Translations under genes and position numbers: made by a program
Source: Candidatus Bipolaricaulota bacterium
GTDB lineage: Bacteria; Bipolaricaulota; Bipolaricaulia; UBA7950; UBA9294
Assembly: GCA_023132915.1 (NCBI GenBank)
Contig: JAGLXM010000028.1
Span: 1 to 44,582, forward strand
Direction: 5' to 3'
DNA length: 44,582 nucleotides
The notes under the pieces: model-generated
What the model was told of the DNA's origin: nothing
The model's input: the letters and a program-made list of their open reading frames with translations, nothing else
The model's database searches: none
Part shown: piece after piece, positions 32,239 to 41,607 of the stretch
How positions within the stretch are numbered: position 1 is the stretch's first letter
How the letters are laid out: the number at the start of each line of letters is the position of its first letter

Positions 32239-33849
32239 ATGAGAACAAAGGCAAGATTCTTATGCCTCGCGGTTGTGATAAGCGGGTTGCTGTTCGGTTT
32301 AACCACAACCGGATTAGCACAGGATAAGTCCATTTTAAGAATCGGATTCTCTTGGACAACGTTTATTGATCCGGCAGTTGCATCGGACTACTCAAGCTCC
32401 TCAGCAGTCATCAACTTGTATGACACATTGGTCTACCCTACGCCTGAGGGTGACGTTGTACCACATGCAGCTGAAAGTTGGGAAGTATCCAGTGATAACC
32501 TTACGTACACCTTCAAGTTAAGGAAAGGCATCAAGTTTCATGACGGCAGCGAGCTGACAGCCGAAGACGTTAAATTTACGATGGACAGGCTTCTAGAGAT
32601 TGGTGAAGGATACGCGTATCTCTACCGAGGCAAAGTCGACAGCGCTAAGGTGGTTGACAAGTATACGGTTCAGCTAGTCCTGAAGCAGCCCTATGGCCCT
32701 TTCCTCTCTTCGCTGATCAGATTCTACCTCATGAACGAGGACGTGGTCATGGCCAACACTAAACCTGGTCCCTATGGTGATTTTGGAGACTATGGGAAGG
32801 AATACCTGCTCAGCCACGATGCGGGATCAGGGGCCTACATGGTGAAGGAGTTTCCGTTCGAGGAATATCTGCTAATGGAGAGGTTCCCCGAGTACTGGGG
32901 AGAGGTTGCTCCAAACGCGGCTGATGAGGTCAAGTTCTTGCGCTCTCCAGATCCTGTTACAATTGTGACAATGATGTCCAGAAGGGAGCTTGAGATAACG
33001 GATGCCTGGCAGCCCGAAGAGTCCTACCAAACGATGGCCAGGATAGAGGGAGTTGACATCGCACAGTGGGAGAATGGTGCCGTCTATTACCTCATGCTTA
33101 ACAACAAGAGGCCGCCGACCGATGACATTCACTTCAGGAAGGCCCTCTCCTGGGTGTTGGACTATGGACAGATCATCACCAGCATCTTCCCCGGGACAAC
33201 GCAGGCACACGGGCCTGTCGCACATGCAACTGGCGGCTATAAGGAAGGCCTTTTCCAGTACACCCAAGACCTCGATAAGGCAAGAGAGGAACTCCAGAAG
33301 TCCAAGTACTACGACCAGCTCGATGAGATGACAGTTGTCTTTGCCATCAATGTCGACGTCCCGGCCTTGGAAAAAGTGGGACTCTTGTTCCAAGCAAATG
33401 CGGACGAAATCGGCATCAACGTTGAACTGGTCAAGATGCCCTGGGGCAAGATCGTCGAAGTTGTTGCAGATCCGGACGAGAATCCTCATGTTATGCCAAT
33501 CAACGTTGCCCCACATTATCCTGAAGCGGGATCGATGATCGAATCCAAGTATCACTCGAAGACCGCCGGTACGTGGGAACAAGCTGAGTGGGTTGATAGC
33601 CACGTACTCGACCAGTTGATCGACGATGCGTTGGCAACAGTGGATATAGGGGAAAGATACAGGAAATATGGGCTGATTCAGGAAATCGCAGTGGAACTTG
33701 CTCCTACAATTTTCCTGTTTGAGCTGTTCGAGAAACACGCCTATCAAGCGGCATACGTCGATTGGCCGCAGCTTGAAAAGCCCGTTCCTGTCATGGGATA
33801 CAATAACGATTGTCGCTTCATCGAAGTATTTCCCGATCGAATACCGTAG
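32239..33849 (+). CDS. Dipeptide/oligopeptide ABC transporter substrate-binding protein (SBP_bac_5)
   Basis: Extracytoplasmic binding protein of 536 aa. The signal peptide is MRTKARFLCLAVVISGLLFG with cleavage likely after GLAQ. The mature part shows the family pattern YTFKLRKGIKFHDGSELTAEDVKFTMDR (landmarks LRKGIKFHDG and AEDV), LNNKRPPTDDIHFRKALSWVLDY and, near the end, RYRKYGLIQEIAVELAPTIFL. There is no lipobox. ATG 32239 follows AAGGAGGAA. The 235-base gap upstream holds no recognisable gene. It is the first gene of binding protein-dppB-dppC-dppD-dppF. Confidence 0.92.
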   Translation: MRTKARFLCLAVVISGLLFGLTTTGLAQDKSILRIGFSWTTFIDPAVASDYSSSSAVINLYDTLVYPTPEGDVVPHAAESWEVSSDNLTYTFKLRKGIKFHDGSELTAEDVKFTMDRLLEIGEGYAYLYRGKVDSAKVVDKYTVQLVLKQPYGPFLSSLIRFYLMNEDVVMANTKPGPYGDFGDYGKEYLLSHDAGSGAYMVKEFPFEEYLLMERFPEYWGEVAPNAADEVKFLRSPDPVTIVTMMSRRELEITDAWQPEESYQTMARIEGVDIAQWENGAVYYLMLNNKRPPTDDIHFRKALSWVLDYGQIITSIFPGTTQAHGPVAHATGGYKEGLFQYTQDLDKAREELQKSKYYDQLDEMTVVFAINVDVPALEKVGLLFQANADEIGINVELVKMPWGKIVEVVADPDENPHVMPINVAPHYPEAGSMIESKYHSKTAGTWEQAEWVDSHVLDQLIDDALATVDIGERYRKYGLIQEIAVELAPTIFLFELFEKHAYQAAYVDWPQLEKPVPVMGYNNDCRFIEVFPDRIP

Positions 33850-33896
33850 TGGTACCAATGTGAAGGAAGTTGAGGGCAATCCGGGAAAACTCTACT

Positions 33897-33928
33897 GGGG
33901 CGGGAAAGGGGGTACACGCTCCCGCCCC
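33897..33928 (+). other. Intercistronic hairpin between binding-protein and permease genes
   Basis: GGGGCGGGA (33897-33905) pairs perfectly with TCCCGCCCC (33920-33928) around a 14-base loop, with no T-run after it. Such stems after a binding-protein cistron commonly protect the upstream message and lower permease expression relative to the binding protein. Confidence 0.7.
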
Positions 33929-33949
33929 TCTGTAATCAAAGGGTGATTC

Positions 33950-34981
33950 ATGGCGTTCTCAACCTATCTTGTGCGACGATTGGCACAGTCACTCGTGATC
34001 TTGGTGGGACTCTCGATCCTTATCTTCTTGATTGCGCGAGTGATGCCGGGTGATCCTGCTCGACTGGCGCTAGGACCGCGCGCTCCTAAGGATGTTGTTC
34101 AGAGGTGGCGGGAATGGATGCATTTGGATGAACCACTCTATGTTCAGTACTACTACTGGCTCGTAGACACTTTTCACGGCAGCTTCGGCCAATCGCTGTA
34201 CACCCGCCGCGACGTTGCCATCGATGTGAAAACATTCCTTCCGGCCACGATGGAGCTCGTCCTGTTTTCTGGTCTGATCATGGGCGTTTTTGGTGTATTG
34301 CTTGGCGCCATCTCGGCCCGATATCATGACACGTGGATTGATAACGCCCTTCGTGTCGGAACCTATGTAGGGGTAGCCACCCCGGCCTTTGTATTTGCGA
34401 TATTCTTTCTCTTGCTCTTCGGATATCTATTTCAGATCCTTCCCACATTGGGACGGCTTGAAAGCACGATAACACCTCCTCCTGTGATGACGGGCATGAT
34501 TACGATTGACAGTCTCATTACTGGGAACTTCGTTGCTTTTCTTGATGCATTGAAACACCTTTTGATGCCCGCGATAGCGTTGGCTTTGGGTCCCTTGGCG
34601 CAGGAGATTCGCATTACGAGGTCGGGCATGACCGATAATATGTTGAAGCCCTATATTGCGGTTGAGAAGGCTCAAGGCATCCCTGACAGAGTGATCAATT
34701 TCAAGTATCTTCTTAAGCCGTCGCTTATACCAACGGTCTCAATTATGGGGCTGGATTTCGCGGCTTTGCTCGGCAATGCGTTTCTTGTTGAAGGTATCTT
34801 CGGCTGGCCGGGGCTATCTCGATACGGAATTCAGGCAATGATACAAAAGGATCTCAATGCCATTACTGCAGTTGTGTTAGTGATTGGCGTCATCTTCATA
34901 ACGGTTAACATCATCGTCGACATTGTCGTTGCCTATCTCGACCCTCGAATTCGCTTGCGGGGAAGGAGTGGGATGTCTTGA
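33950..34981 (+). CDS. dppB: Dipeptide ABC transporter permease, DppB type
   Basis: Inner-membrane permease of 343 aa with about six to seven helices. The opening YLVRRLAQSLVILVGLSILIF and RVMPGDPARLALGP are classic DppB/OppB. The coupling loop near residues 215-245 (EIRITRSGMTDNMLKPYIAVEKAQGIP) contacts the ATPase, and VEGIFGWPGLSRYGIQAM follows. It is followed by dppC with a four-base overlap. The substrate is probably short peptides. Confidence 0.93.
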   Translation: MAFSTYLVRRLAQSLVILVGLSILIFLIARVMPGDPARLALGPRAPKDVVQRWREWMHLDEPLYVQYYYWLVDTFHGSFGQSLYTRRDVAIDVKTFLPATMELVLFSGLIMGVFGVLLGAISARYHDTWIDNALRVGTYVGVATPAFVFAIFFLLLFGYLFQILPTLGRLESTITPPPVMTGMITIDSLITGNFVAFLDALKHLLMPAIALALGPLAQEIRITRSGMTDNMLKPYIAVEKAQGIPDRVINFKYLLKPSLIPTVSIMGLDFAALLGNAFLVEGIFGWPGLSRYGIQAMIQKDLNAITAVVLVIGVIFITVNIIVDIVVAYLDPRIRLRGRSGMS

Positions 34982-35871
34982 GCATCGAAGGGAGTGAATA
35001 CAGAGGCTTCCTTGCAAGAAGACGAGAAAGAATTGGAAAAGGGTGGCACAAATTTTCGCGGAATCCTCTTTCCATTGTGGGCTTGACTGCGGTGCTTTTG
35101 ATTATCTTCCTTGCCGTATTTGCTCCCTATGTTGCTCCGTATCCCAAGCATGCCGGCAAATTTGTGAACTTCGCGGAGGCCAGTCAACCGCCGAGTTGGA
35201 AGTATCCTTTCGGAACAGACGTAGTTGGCAGGGACGTTTTAAGTCGAATACTGTTCGGGTATAGGTTTTCATTGGTGATGGCTGTGATTGTTTTGGCCCT
35301 TGTCGTACCTCCAGGAGTTGTTCTGGGTTTGATTGCTGGATACTTGAAAGGAAAGTGGATCGATACGATAATCATGCGCATTACTGACATTTTCCTTTCG
35401 ATTCCGCCTTTGGTGCTGGCACTTGCCATCGCCTCTATCTTGACTCCAAATCTATTCAATTCTATGATTGCTGTCTCGTTGATGTGGTGGCCTTGGTACT
35501 GCCGGCTGGTCTATGGCATCACGTCCTCCTTGCGGAATGAATTCTTTGTGCAAGCGGCCGATGTAATCGGAGCAGGAAAAGGTCATATCCTTGTGCGTGA
35601 GATTCTTCCCAATTGCATTTCCCCAATCTTTACTAAGATGAGCTTGGACGTGGGTTGGGTCATCTTGCTCGGTGCCTCTTTGAGCTTTGTGGGTCTCGGT
35701 GCTCAGCCCCCCAAGCCTGGGTTAGGTACGATGGTCGCCGATGGAATGAAGTACTTGCCAGACCAGTGGTGGACAGCGATCTTCCCAGCCATTGCGATCC
35801 TGATCGTCGTGTTGGCCTTCAATCTCCTTGGAGATGGACTACGGGATTTGCTCACCGCAGAAGAGGTGTAA
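34978..35871 (+). CDS. dppC: Dipeptide ABC transporter permease, DppC type
   Basis: Second permease (297 aa), starting with TTG at 34978 within the dppB stop (TTGA overlap). It has NPLSIVGLTAVLLIIFLAVFAPYVAPY, FGTDVVGRDVLSRILFGYRFSL, and the coupling loop RNEFFVQAADVIGAGKGHILVREILPN. The C-terminal LSFVGLGAQPPKPGLGTMVADG and ending FNLLGDGLRDLL are typical. The dppD start is 6 bp downstream. Confidence 0.93.
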   Translation: MSIEGSEYRGFLARRRERIGKGWHKFSRNPLSIVGLTAVLLIIFLAVFAPYVAPYPKHAGKFVNFAEASQPPSWKYPFGTDVVGRDVLSRILFGYRFSLVMAVIVLALVVPPGVVLGLIAGYLKGKWIDTIIMRITDIFLSIPPLVLALAIASILTPNLFNSMIAVSLMWWPWYCRLVYGITSSLRNEFFVQAADVIGAGKGHILVREILPNCISPIFTKMSLDVGWVILLGASLSFVGLGAQPPKPGLGTMVADGMKYLPDQWWTAIFPAIAILIVVLAFNLLGDGLRDLLTAEEV

Positions 35872-35877
35872 CCGCTG

Positions 35878-36855
35878 ATGCCCTTTCCCCTTCTCGAAGT
35901 AAGAGATCTACGGATAGACTTCGACATGTATGAGGGAACCTTCAAGGTCCTTGACGGCTTTAGCTTGGTCGTGCAAAAGGGCGAGAAAGTGGGCATTGTA
36001 GGAGAAACTGGATGCGGAAAGTCAATTACGATGCAGGCTGCGTTAGGAATACTGCCCATGCCTCCTGGGAGAATCTCGAGTGGGGAGATACGTTTTCTAG
36101 GGAAGGATCTCCTAACCGCAAACGCTCGAGACCTTAAGGAGATCAGGAGCAGGATATCGCTCATCCCCCAAGATCCGTCTGCATCTCTTAATCCTGTTTT
36201 CAAGGTTGGAACTCAACTTATGGATGTCATCAAGTATTCCGCGAGTTCAAGAGGACAGACCGGAAATGCGAAAGAGAGGAGGCGTCTTGCCCTAAATGCC
36301 CTCAAAGAAGTTGGGCTGCCTGATCCTGAGCGGAATATGAACAGCTATCCCATTCAGTTAAGTGGGGGAATGCAGCAGCGAATCTTGATCGCAATGGCTC
36401 TGGTTACCGAGCCGGAACTCCTCATTGCAGACGAACCGAGTACAGCGTTGGATGTCACGATTCAGGACCAAATCTTGCGTCTAATGAAGGAAATCGTTGA
36501 CAAAAGACAGTTGACGATTGTCATTATAACCCATAATCTAGGAGTCGTCAGAGAATTGACAGATAGGACCTACGTGATGTATGCGGGGCAGCTAGCAGAG
36601 GTTGCTCGTACGAAGCACCTCTTCTCCCAAAGCAAGCATCCATATACTCAAGGATTGATTAAGTCGGTACCCAAGTTAACAGGTGAGGGCATATCGTCTG
36701 GCATTGAGGGTATGATCCCTGACTACAGCAATCCACCCAATGGGTGTAGATTCAGGCCAAGATGTGAGTACGCGATGGCAATCTGTGAAGAGAAGCCCCC
36801 GGATTTTGTGGTCGAAGAGGAGCACAAAGTCGCTTGTTTTCTTTACCGAAAATGA
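35878..36855 (+). CDS. dppD: Dipeptide ABC transporter ATP-binding protein, DppD type
   Basis: ATPase of 325 aa: Walker A GETGCGKS, Q-loop IPQDPSASLNP, signature LSGGMQQR, Walker B LLIADEPSTALD, H-loop THNLG (histidine present, the following residue Asn instead of Asp). The oligo_HPY tail contains CRFRPRCEYAM. It parallels the OppD-type gene at 138-1121 but is clearly a distinct paralogue. Its stop overlaps the dppF ATG (ATGA). Confidence 0.93.
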   Translation: MPFPLLEVRDLRIDFDMYEGTFKVLDGFSLVVQKGEKVGIVGETGCGKSITMQAALGILPMPPGRISSGEIRFLGKDLLTANARDLKEIRSRISLIPQDPSASLNPVFKVGTQLMDVIKYSASSRGQTGNAKERRRLALNALKEVGLPDPERNMNSYPIQLSGGMQQRILIAMALVTEPELLIADEPSTALDVTIQDQILRLMKEIVDKRQLTIVIITHNLGVVRELTDRTYVMYAGQLAEVARTKHLFSQSKHPYTQGLIKSVPKLTGEGISSGIEGMIPDYSNPPNGCRFRPRCEYAMAICEEKPPDFVVEEEHKVACFLYRK

Positions 36856-37874
36856 AAGACCTAGGCGAGGTCATGCTTGTCTTAGAAGATGTGAGGAAGT
36901 ACTTCCCTCTTCCAAGAAGGATATTTAAGAGGAAGGGCGGCTATATCAAAGCGGTAGACGGAGTAACTTTCTCTGTTCACCGAGAAGACATCCTCGGTCT
37001 TGTGGGTGAATCCGGTTCGGGGAAGTCCACCCTAGGCTACACATTGGTGCGGATATACAGGCCCACAGCTGGAAAAATCTCATTCTTGGGCAAAGACATT
37101 GGTAAAATAGATAGGGGGGAACTGAAGGGATTCAAAAAGAATATGCAAATTGTCTTTCAGGATCCCGGCTCTTCGCTGAACCCAAGGAGGACCGTCGAGC
37201 AGACCCTCGAGCTCCCGTTGAGAGTACATAACATAGATGGGGGAAAGGAGAGGAGACGCAGAATAAGAGAATTGCTTTCTGTAGTTGGGTTGCCTGGTGT
37301 TTACATGCAGAAGTATCCGTCTGCATTGAGCGGCGGACAAAAACAGAGAGTGGCAATTGCACGTGCTTTAGCAACTGAGCCGTCTTTTCTCGTCTTGGAT
37401 GAGCCGACCTCCGCGTTGGACGTATCAGTGCAAGGGAAGATCATCTCTCTGTTGCTAGCTCTTCATGACGAGTTCAGTCTTTCGTATCTGTTCATCACCC
37501 ACGATCTGAGTTTGATGCGAAATGTGGCTACAAGTGTCGCGATCATGTACCTTGGTAAGATCTGCGAAATCGCCCCGACAGCTAAGTTCTTTGCAGAACC
37601 TCTTCATCCCTATACCCAGATGTTGCTTTCTTCTATCCCAGTGGTGACAGACGAAGAGGAAACACTGAAGCCCCCAAAAGTGACATCGACGGGGGAAGTG
37701 CCTAGTCCCGTAAATATTCCTTCTGGCTGTAGCTTTCACCCACGCTGCGCAAAGGAAATGGATGTCTGTTCTAAGGTTGATCCGGAGATGGTAGAGGTAA
37801 GGGAAGGGCACGCTGTCAGGTGCCACTTGTATTCAGAAGCCGAGATCACAGCTCTCTCAAGTCAAGGAACGTAG
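36852..37874 (+). CDS. dppF: Dipeptide ABC transporter ATP-binding protein, DppF type
   Basis: Second ATPase. It has KYFPLPRR, then IKAVDGVTFSV; Walker A GESGSGKST, Q-loop VFQDPGSSLNPR, signature LSGGQKQR, Walker B LVLDEPTSALD and H-loop THDLS. The cysteine tail GCSFHPRCAKEMDVC is present. ATG 36852 overlaps the dppD stop (340 aa). A TTG at 36834 and an ATG at 36873 are alternatives. It ends the peptide-transport operon; I see no convincing terminator in the 53 bases before the converging livF fragment. Confidence 0.92.
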   Translation: MKDLGEVMLVLEDVRKYFPLPRRIFKRKGGYIKAVDGVTFSVHREDILGLVGESGSGKSTLGYTLVRIYRPTAGKISFLGKDIGKIDRGELKGFKKNMQIVFQDPGSSLNPRRTVEQTLELPLRVHNIDGGKERRRRIRELLSVVGLPGVYMQKYPSALSGGQKQRVAIARALATEPSFLVLDEPTSALDVSVQGKIISLLLALHDEFSLSYLFITHDLSLMRNVATSVAIMYLGKICEIAPTAKFFAEPLHPYTQMLLSSIPVVTDEEETLKPPKVTSTGEVPSPVNIPSGCSFHPRCAKEMDVCSKVDPEMVEVREGHAVRCHLYSEAEITALSSQGT

Positions 37875-37927
37875 CCCCAATTTTCCTATCATCCTGACTC
37901 TTATTTAGACAGAAGATGTTTCATGGA

Positions 37928-38575
37928 TTATCCCCCTAGATAGGCCTTTCGTATTTGGTCATTGCTCAGAATCTGATCGGCGGAGTCTTCGAATTCGTTT
38001 TGTCCCATGGCTAATACGTAACCTTTGTCAGATATACTTAGGAATCGTTGCGCATCTTGTTCCACAATAATGATTGCTGTTCCTTGTGATTCGTGCATGG
38101 CTTTGATCTGGTCAAATACCGCATCCGCGGCGCTTGGGGCAAGCCCGGCTGAGGGTTCATCAAGCAATATGAGGCGGGGCTCTGTCATGAGGGCTCTACC
38201 CATAGCCAGCATTTGTCGCTGCCCGCCACTGAGCGTCCGACCCCTTTTGTTCCTCTTCTCTCTTAGTACTGGAAACATGCTGTATGCCTTCTCTATTCGC
38301 TCTCTAACGTGTTTGCCGTCGATGTAGTATCCCCCCATTTCTAGATTCTCTTGTATTGTGAGAGATGGGAAAATACCCTCTAGTTGCAGAACGTAGGCCA
38401 TGCCCCGTTTTACTTTCTTGTCTGGAGCCAGTTTAGAGACATCTTCTTCTTCGAGGATGATGGTGCCACTTGAGGGTATCAGGTATCCCATTATAGTCTT
38501 GAGCAACGTAGATTTGCCAGCTCCATTTGGCCCAATGATGGTGATCGTTTCATCTACATCAGCGTACAGGGTAAT
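37928..38575 (-). pseudogene. 5'-truncated livF-like ATPase fragment
   Basis: This minus-strand frame encodes a LivF-type ATPase. It has Walker A GPNGAGKST, Q-loop in MAYVLQLEGIFPSLT, signature LSGGQRQM, Walker B LILLDEPSAGLAP, switch EQD and the family ending RKAYLGG. The open frame stops at TAA 38578-38576, so the first roughly 20 residues, including the first strand and adenine-stacking aromatic, are missing. No ATG, GTG or TTG precedes Walker A; the first usual start (TTG, 38506) would remove Walker A. The break lies about 20 bases from the start of the divergent HAD gene. No other liv gene is adjacent. It is probably a remnant, related to but diverged from livF at 10993-11697. Confidence 0.75.
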
Positions 38576-38595
38576 TTATTAAAAGATGTAATGTG

Positions 38596-39294
38596 ATGAA
38601 CTTTAAGAAGTGTAGGGTTTTGAGCTTCGATTGCTACGGAACACTCATCGATTGGGAAAGCGGCATCTTAGCAGCACTGAGACCGGTCCTTTCGACCCAT
38701 ACTATCGATTTGAGTAACGATCAAATACTTGAACTCTACGCTGAAATGGAGGCGAAAGCAGAAGGAGGTGAATATGTTAAATATAGAGAGATTCTCAAAC
38801 AAGTGATGAATCAAATAGGAAAAACACTGGGGTTTATGCCTACCTCATCCGAATTAGATTGTCTCGCCAAGTCGCTCAAGAGCTGGAAACCCTTCCCTGA
38901 CACGGTTGAGGCACTGCAAGCCCTAAAGCAAAGTTTTAGACTTGCCGTTATTTCTAATATAGATGACGACCTCTTCGCGCTGTCCGTAAAGCACCTAAAA
39001 GTAGAATTCGACAGGGTAATAACAGCGGAGCAGGCAAAAGCCTATAAACCTTCGTTACATACTTTCAAATTGGCTGTTGAAAAAATTGGTGTTGCCCCTG
39101 AAACGATCCTGCACATCGCTCAAAGCATTTACCACGATATACGTCCAGCGAAGACTATGGGGTTATTTACCGTGTGGGTTAATAGGAGGACAGGCAAGGA
39201 AGGCTCCGGAGCAACCCCGCCAGCAAGCGCTTATCCTGACCTAGAAGTGCCGGATTTGAAAACGTTGGTTTCCATTATAGGTAGAGGCCAATAG
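38596..39294 (+). CDS. HAD-superfamily hydrolase, type II haloacid dehalogenase-like
   Basis: Phosphatase- or dehalogenase-type hydrolase (232 aa). Motif I is FDCYGTLID (nucleophile Asp in DxYGT), motif II AVISNIDD, motif III lysine in AKAYKPS, and motif IV appears as HIAQSIYHDIRPAK with the acidic residue in HDI. The combination of DCYGT and AQSxYHD is typical of the haloacid dehalogenase type II subgroup. The start is GTG 38593 or ATG 38596. It is AT-richer than the genes downstream and lies right against the broken livF fragment. The substrate is unknown. Confidence 0.85.
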   Translation: MNFKKCRVLSFDCYGTLIDWESGILAALRPVLSTHTIDLSNDQILELYAEMEAKAEGGEYVKYREILKQVMNQIGKTLGFMPTSSELDCLAKSLKSWKPFPDTVEALQALKQSFRLAVISNIDDDLFALSVKHLKVEFDRVITAEQAKAYKPSLHTFKLAVEKIGVAPETILHIAQSIYHDIRPAKTMGLFTVWVNRRTGKEGSGATPPASAYPDLEVPDLKTLVSIIGRGQ

Positions 39295-39362
39295 CCACTC
39301 TCTCCTGCTTGTCTCCTTCATTGTGATCTTTACTGACTTTACAAAAGCTAACGAACGGAACG

Positions 39363-41081
39363 TCAACTCCAACTTTGCATAGCAGCCCCCTGATCGGCTG
39401 GCAGCGCCATCTTTGCGTAAAGGGCGAGGAACCCTGTTTTTGTCTTGACCTCTGGAGGCTGCCAACTCCCAAGCCGCCGCCCGATCTCGCCTTCTGAAAG
39501 CCGTACATTCAACCTGCGGGCGGGGATGTCAACTTCAATCATATCACCATCTTCAATTATGGCGAGCACCCCACCTTCCATAGCCTCCGGGGAAATGTGG
39601 CCAATGATCGGCCCATGATTAAAGCCAGAGAAGCGGCCATCCGTGATCAACCCCACTGATCCCTCAAGACCAACCCCACACAAGGCATCTGTGGACAACA
39701 TCACCTCCTTCATTCCAGGGGCACCCTTCACCCCCTCATAGCGTACCACGATGAAGTCTCCCGGTTGGATTCCGCCCTCTATGATGGCTTCCCATGCCTC
39801 CTGATCGCTGTTGAAGACCTTAGCTGGCCCGCTGTGCACAAGCATTTCCGACTTAATCGCGGATGTGCGAACAATGGCCCCACGAGGTGCAATGTTGCCT
39901 TTAAGAACCGCAAGCCCTCCCTCTTTCTTCACTGGGGTATCCAGACTGGCGATGGCCTCGCCATGACTACTGCTTGTCTTCCGCAGGAGATCAGCAAGGG
40001 TTGACCCGTTGGCAGTCAGGGCATGGGGGTCGAGTAGAGGTTCGAGTTCCTTCAGCAAGGACGGGACACCACCGGCTTTGTAGAAGTCGATGATCGTATG
40101 GGGGCCGTTGGGTATCACCGACGAGAGAAGAGGAGTGTTCCTACTGATCTCATCAAATCGCCCCAGTTCGATTTCGATTCCAAGTTCCCGGCCCAGGCTC
40201 ATGATGTGGAGAGGGGCGTTCGTCGATCCTCCAATGGCCGCATTGACTACAATGGCATTTGTGAGAGCTCCCTCTGTAACAACGTCCGAAGGGCGGATGC
40301 CCTGCTTTACCAATTCAACGATCTGTTGACCCGTGGCCCGAGCAGCCCTTTGTTTATCGGCAAAGACCGCCGGGATGGTCGCTGAACCGAAGAGGGCCAT
40401 CCCCATGGCCTCAGTCAAGATCTGCATGGTGTTGGCGGTTCCCATAACAGGACAAGCCCCTGCCCCCGGACAAGAGTGGTTCTCCATCTCGCTCAGTTCC
40501 TGCTCGGAGATGGCATCGACAGGAAGCGCCCCGAACACGGCCTCATTGATATCGGGGGAGACCACGGTGCCCTTGCTCCATTGGCCAGCAAGCATCGGAC
40601 CGCCGGTGACCATGATCGAAGGGAGGTTCACCCTCGCTGCTCCCATCAGCTGGCCGGGAATAATGTTGTCACACGAGGCGAGCAGGACAAGTCCACCAAA
40701 GAGGTGAACCTTAGACATAATCTCAACCGAGGCAGCTAGGGCATCACGGATGGCCAGTTCATACTTCAGGTTCTCCGTCCCGATAGGAATGTTACCACAG
40801 GTAGCGAATACGCCGAACTCGAACGGCACCCCACCAGCCTGCCAGATCCCCGCTTTGACGCACTCGGCCAGTCTTCTTAGGTGCATGTGAGCTGGTGATG
40901 CTTCTGTCCACGCATTTGCCACCCCAATATGGGGCTTGTCGAAGTCCTCATCCATATAGCCGGCCCCCTTGTAGATCTGCCGCCGATGAGCGGCCTCTGG
41001 GCCAGTAAAGAAGCCATCCTTTTTAAACTTCAGCCTCCTGACATACGGATCCCCCTCTTCTCGCCTGTTAATTTCGATCAC
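39363..41081 (-). CDS. IlvD/Edd family dehydratase
   Basis: Iron-sulfur dehydratase (572 aa) of the dihydroxy-acid dehydratase/6-phosphogluconate dehydratase superfamily. Likely cluster cysteines are in [25 protein letters not shown] and [16 protein letters not shown]. The C-terminal domain shows [38 protein letters not shown] and [11 protein letters not shown]. The motif 3 variant ([11 protein letters not shown] rather than SCGGMYTANTM) suggests a specialised paralogue, perhaps for a sugar acid, rather than the valine/isoleucine enzyme. No ilv biosynthesis genes are nearby. It lies 88 bp after the aconitase-X small subunit on the same strand and may be co-transcribed with it. Confidence 0.85.
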   Translation of the reverse strand: MIEINRREEGDPYVRRLKFKKDGFFTGPEAAHRRQIYKGAGYMDEDFDKPHIGVANAWTEASPAHMHLRRLAECVKAGIWQAGGVPFEFGVFATCGNIPIGTENLKYELAIRDALAASVEIMSKVHLFGGLVLLASCDNIIPGQLMGAARVNLPSIMVTGGPMLAGQWSKGTVVSPDINEAVFGALPVDAISEQELSEMENHSCPGAGACPVMGTANTMQILTEAMGMALFGSATIPAVFADKQRAARATGQQIVELVKQGIRPSDVVTEGALTNAIVVNAAIGGSTNAPLHIMSLGRELGIEIELGRFDEISRNTPLLSSVIPNGPHTIIDFYKAGGVPSLLKELEPLLDPHALTANGSTLADLLRKTSSSHGEAIASLDTPVKKEGGLAVLKGNIAPRGAIVRTSAIKSEMLVHSGPAKVFNSDQEAWEAIIEGGIQPGDFIVVRYEGVKGAPGMKEVMLSTDALCGVGLEGSVGLITDGRFSGFNHGPIIGHISPEAMEGGVLAIIEDGDMIEVDIPARRLNVRLSEGEIGRRLGSWQPPEVKTKTGFLALYAKMALPADQGAAMQSWS

Positions 41082-41169
41082 CTCTCTCCTTCCAAAGTGC
41101 CCTTACTAAACTGGTCGCTTTCGAGTCAGCGCATCATGTGGTAAAACTTTACCACCGCGCCACCCCTCG

Positions 41170-41607
41170 TTACGCCCATTTCCCCTCAGCCGGCCGAACC
41201 TTTATCCTGCCATCGGGCTCGATTACCAGGTAGTCTCCTTCGCTTATCGAATCGAAGTCCTCCTGCGATAGAACGACAACCGGCACGGTCTTATGGTATA
41301 GTTCATCGGCAACGATGGCCCCCAGTGCCAGGATAGAATCCACCCTGGCGGTGATGATGGCTGCTGGGGCTGTCCCCGCCCTGATGCCCTCCATTAGGAC
41401 AGCGCTGCTAGTGCTTGACCCTTTCCCTCGGGGAAAAACGAAGATCTTTCCGGTGACGATCGCCCCCGATCGCTCGTGCCGCCGGTCGATAACCTCACCG
41501 GTGCGAGGGCTCAAGCCACCCCAAAAACTTAATGGCTGCGTGGACACGACCGCCCTCCCTTCCGCCGAACCGGCGACTAGGGGCTTGCCGATCAAGGTCC
41601 TTTCCAT
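41170..41607 (-). CDS. Aconitase X swivel-domain (small) subunit, DUF126 family
   Basis: A 145-residue protein matching the small subunit of aconitase-X enzymes. It has GKPLVAGSAEGRAVVSTQPLSFWGG, then HERSGAIVTGKIFVFPRGKGSSTSSAVLME (landmark FPRGKGSS), and PVVVLSQEDFDSISEGD. ATG 41607 is preferred because GGGAGG lies five bases before it. The alternative GTG-type start at 41625 adds six unconserved residues. It overlaps the large-subunit gene by 16 bases, so the two are made together. Confidence 0.9.
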   Translation of the reverse strand: MERTLIGKPLVAGSAEGRAVVSTQPLSFWGGLSPRTGEVIDRRHERSGAIVTGKIFVFPRGKGSSTSSAVLMEGIRAGTAPAAIITARVDSILALGAIVADELYHKTVPVVVLSQEDFDSISEGDYLVIEPDGRIKVRPAEGKWA

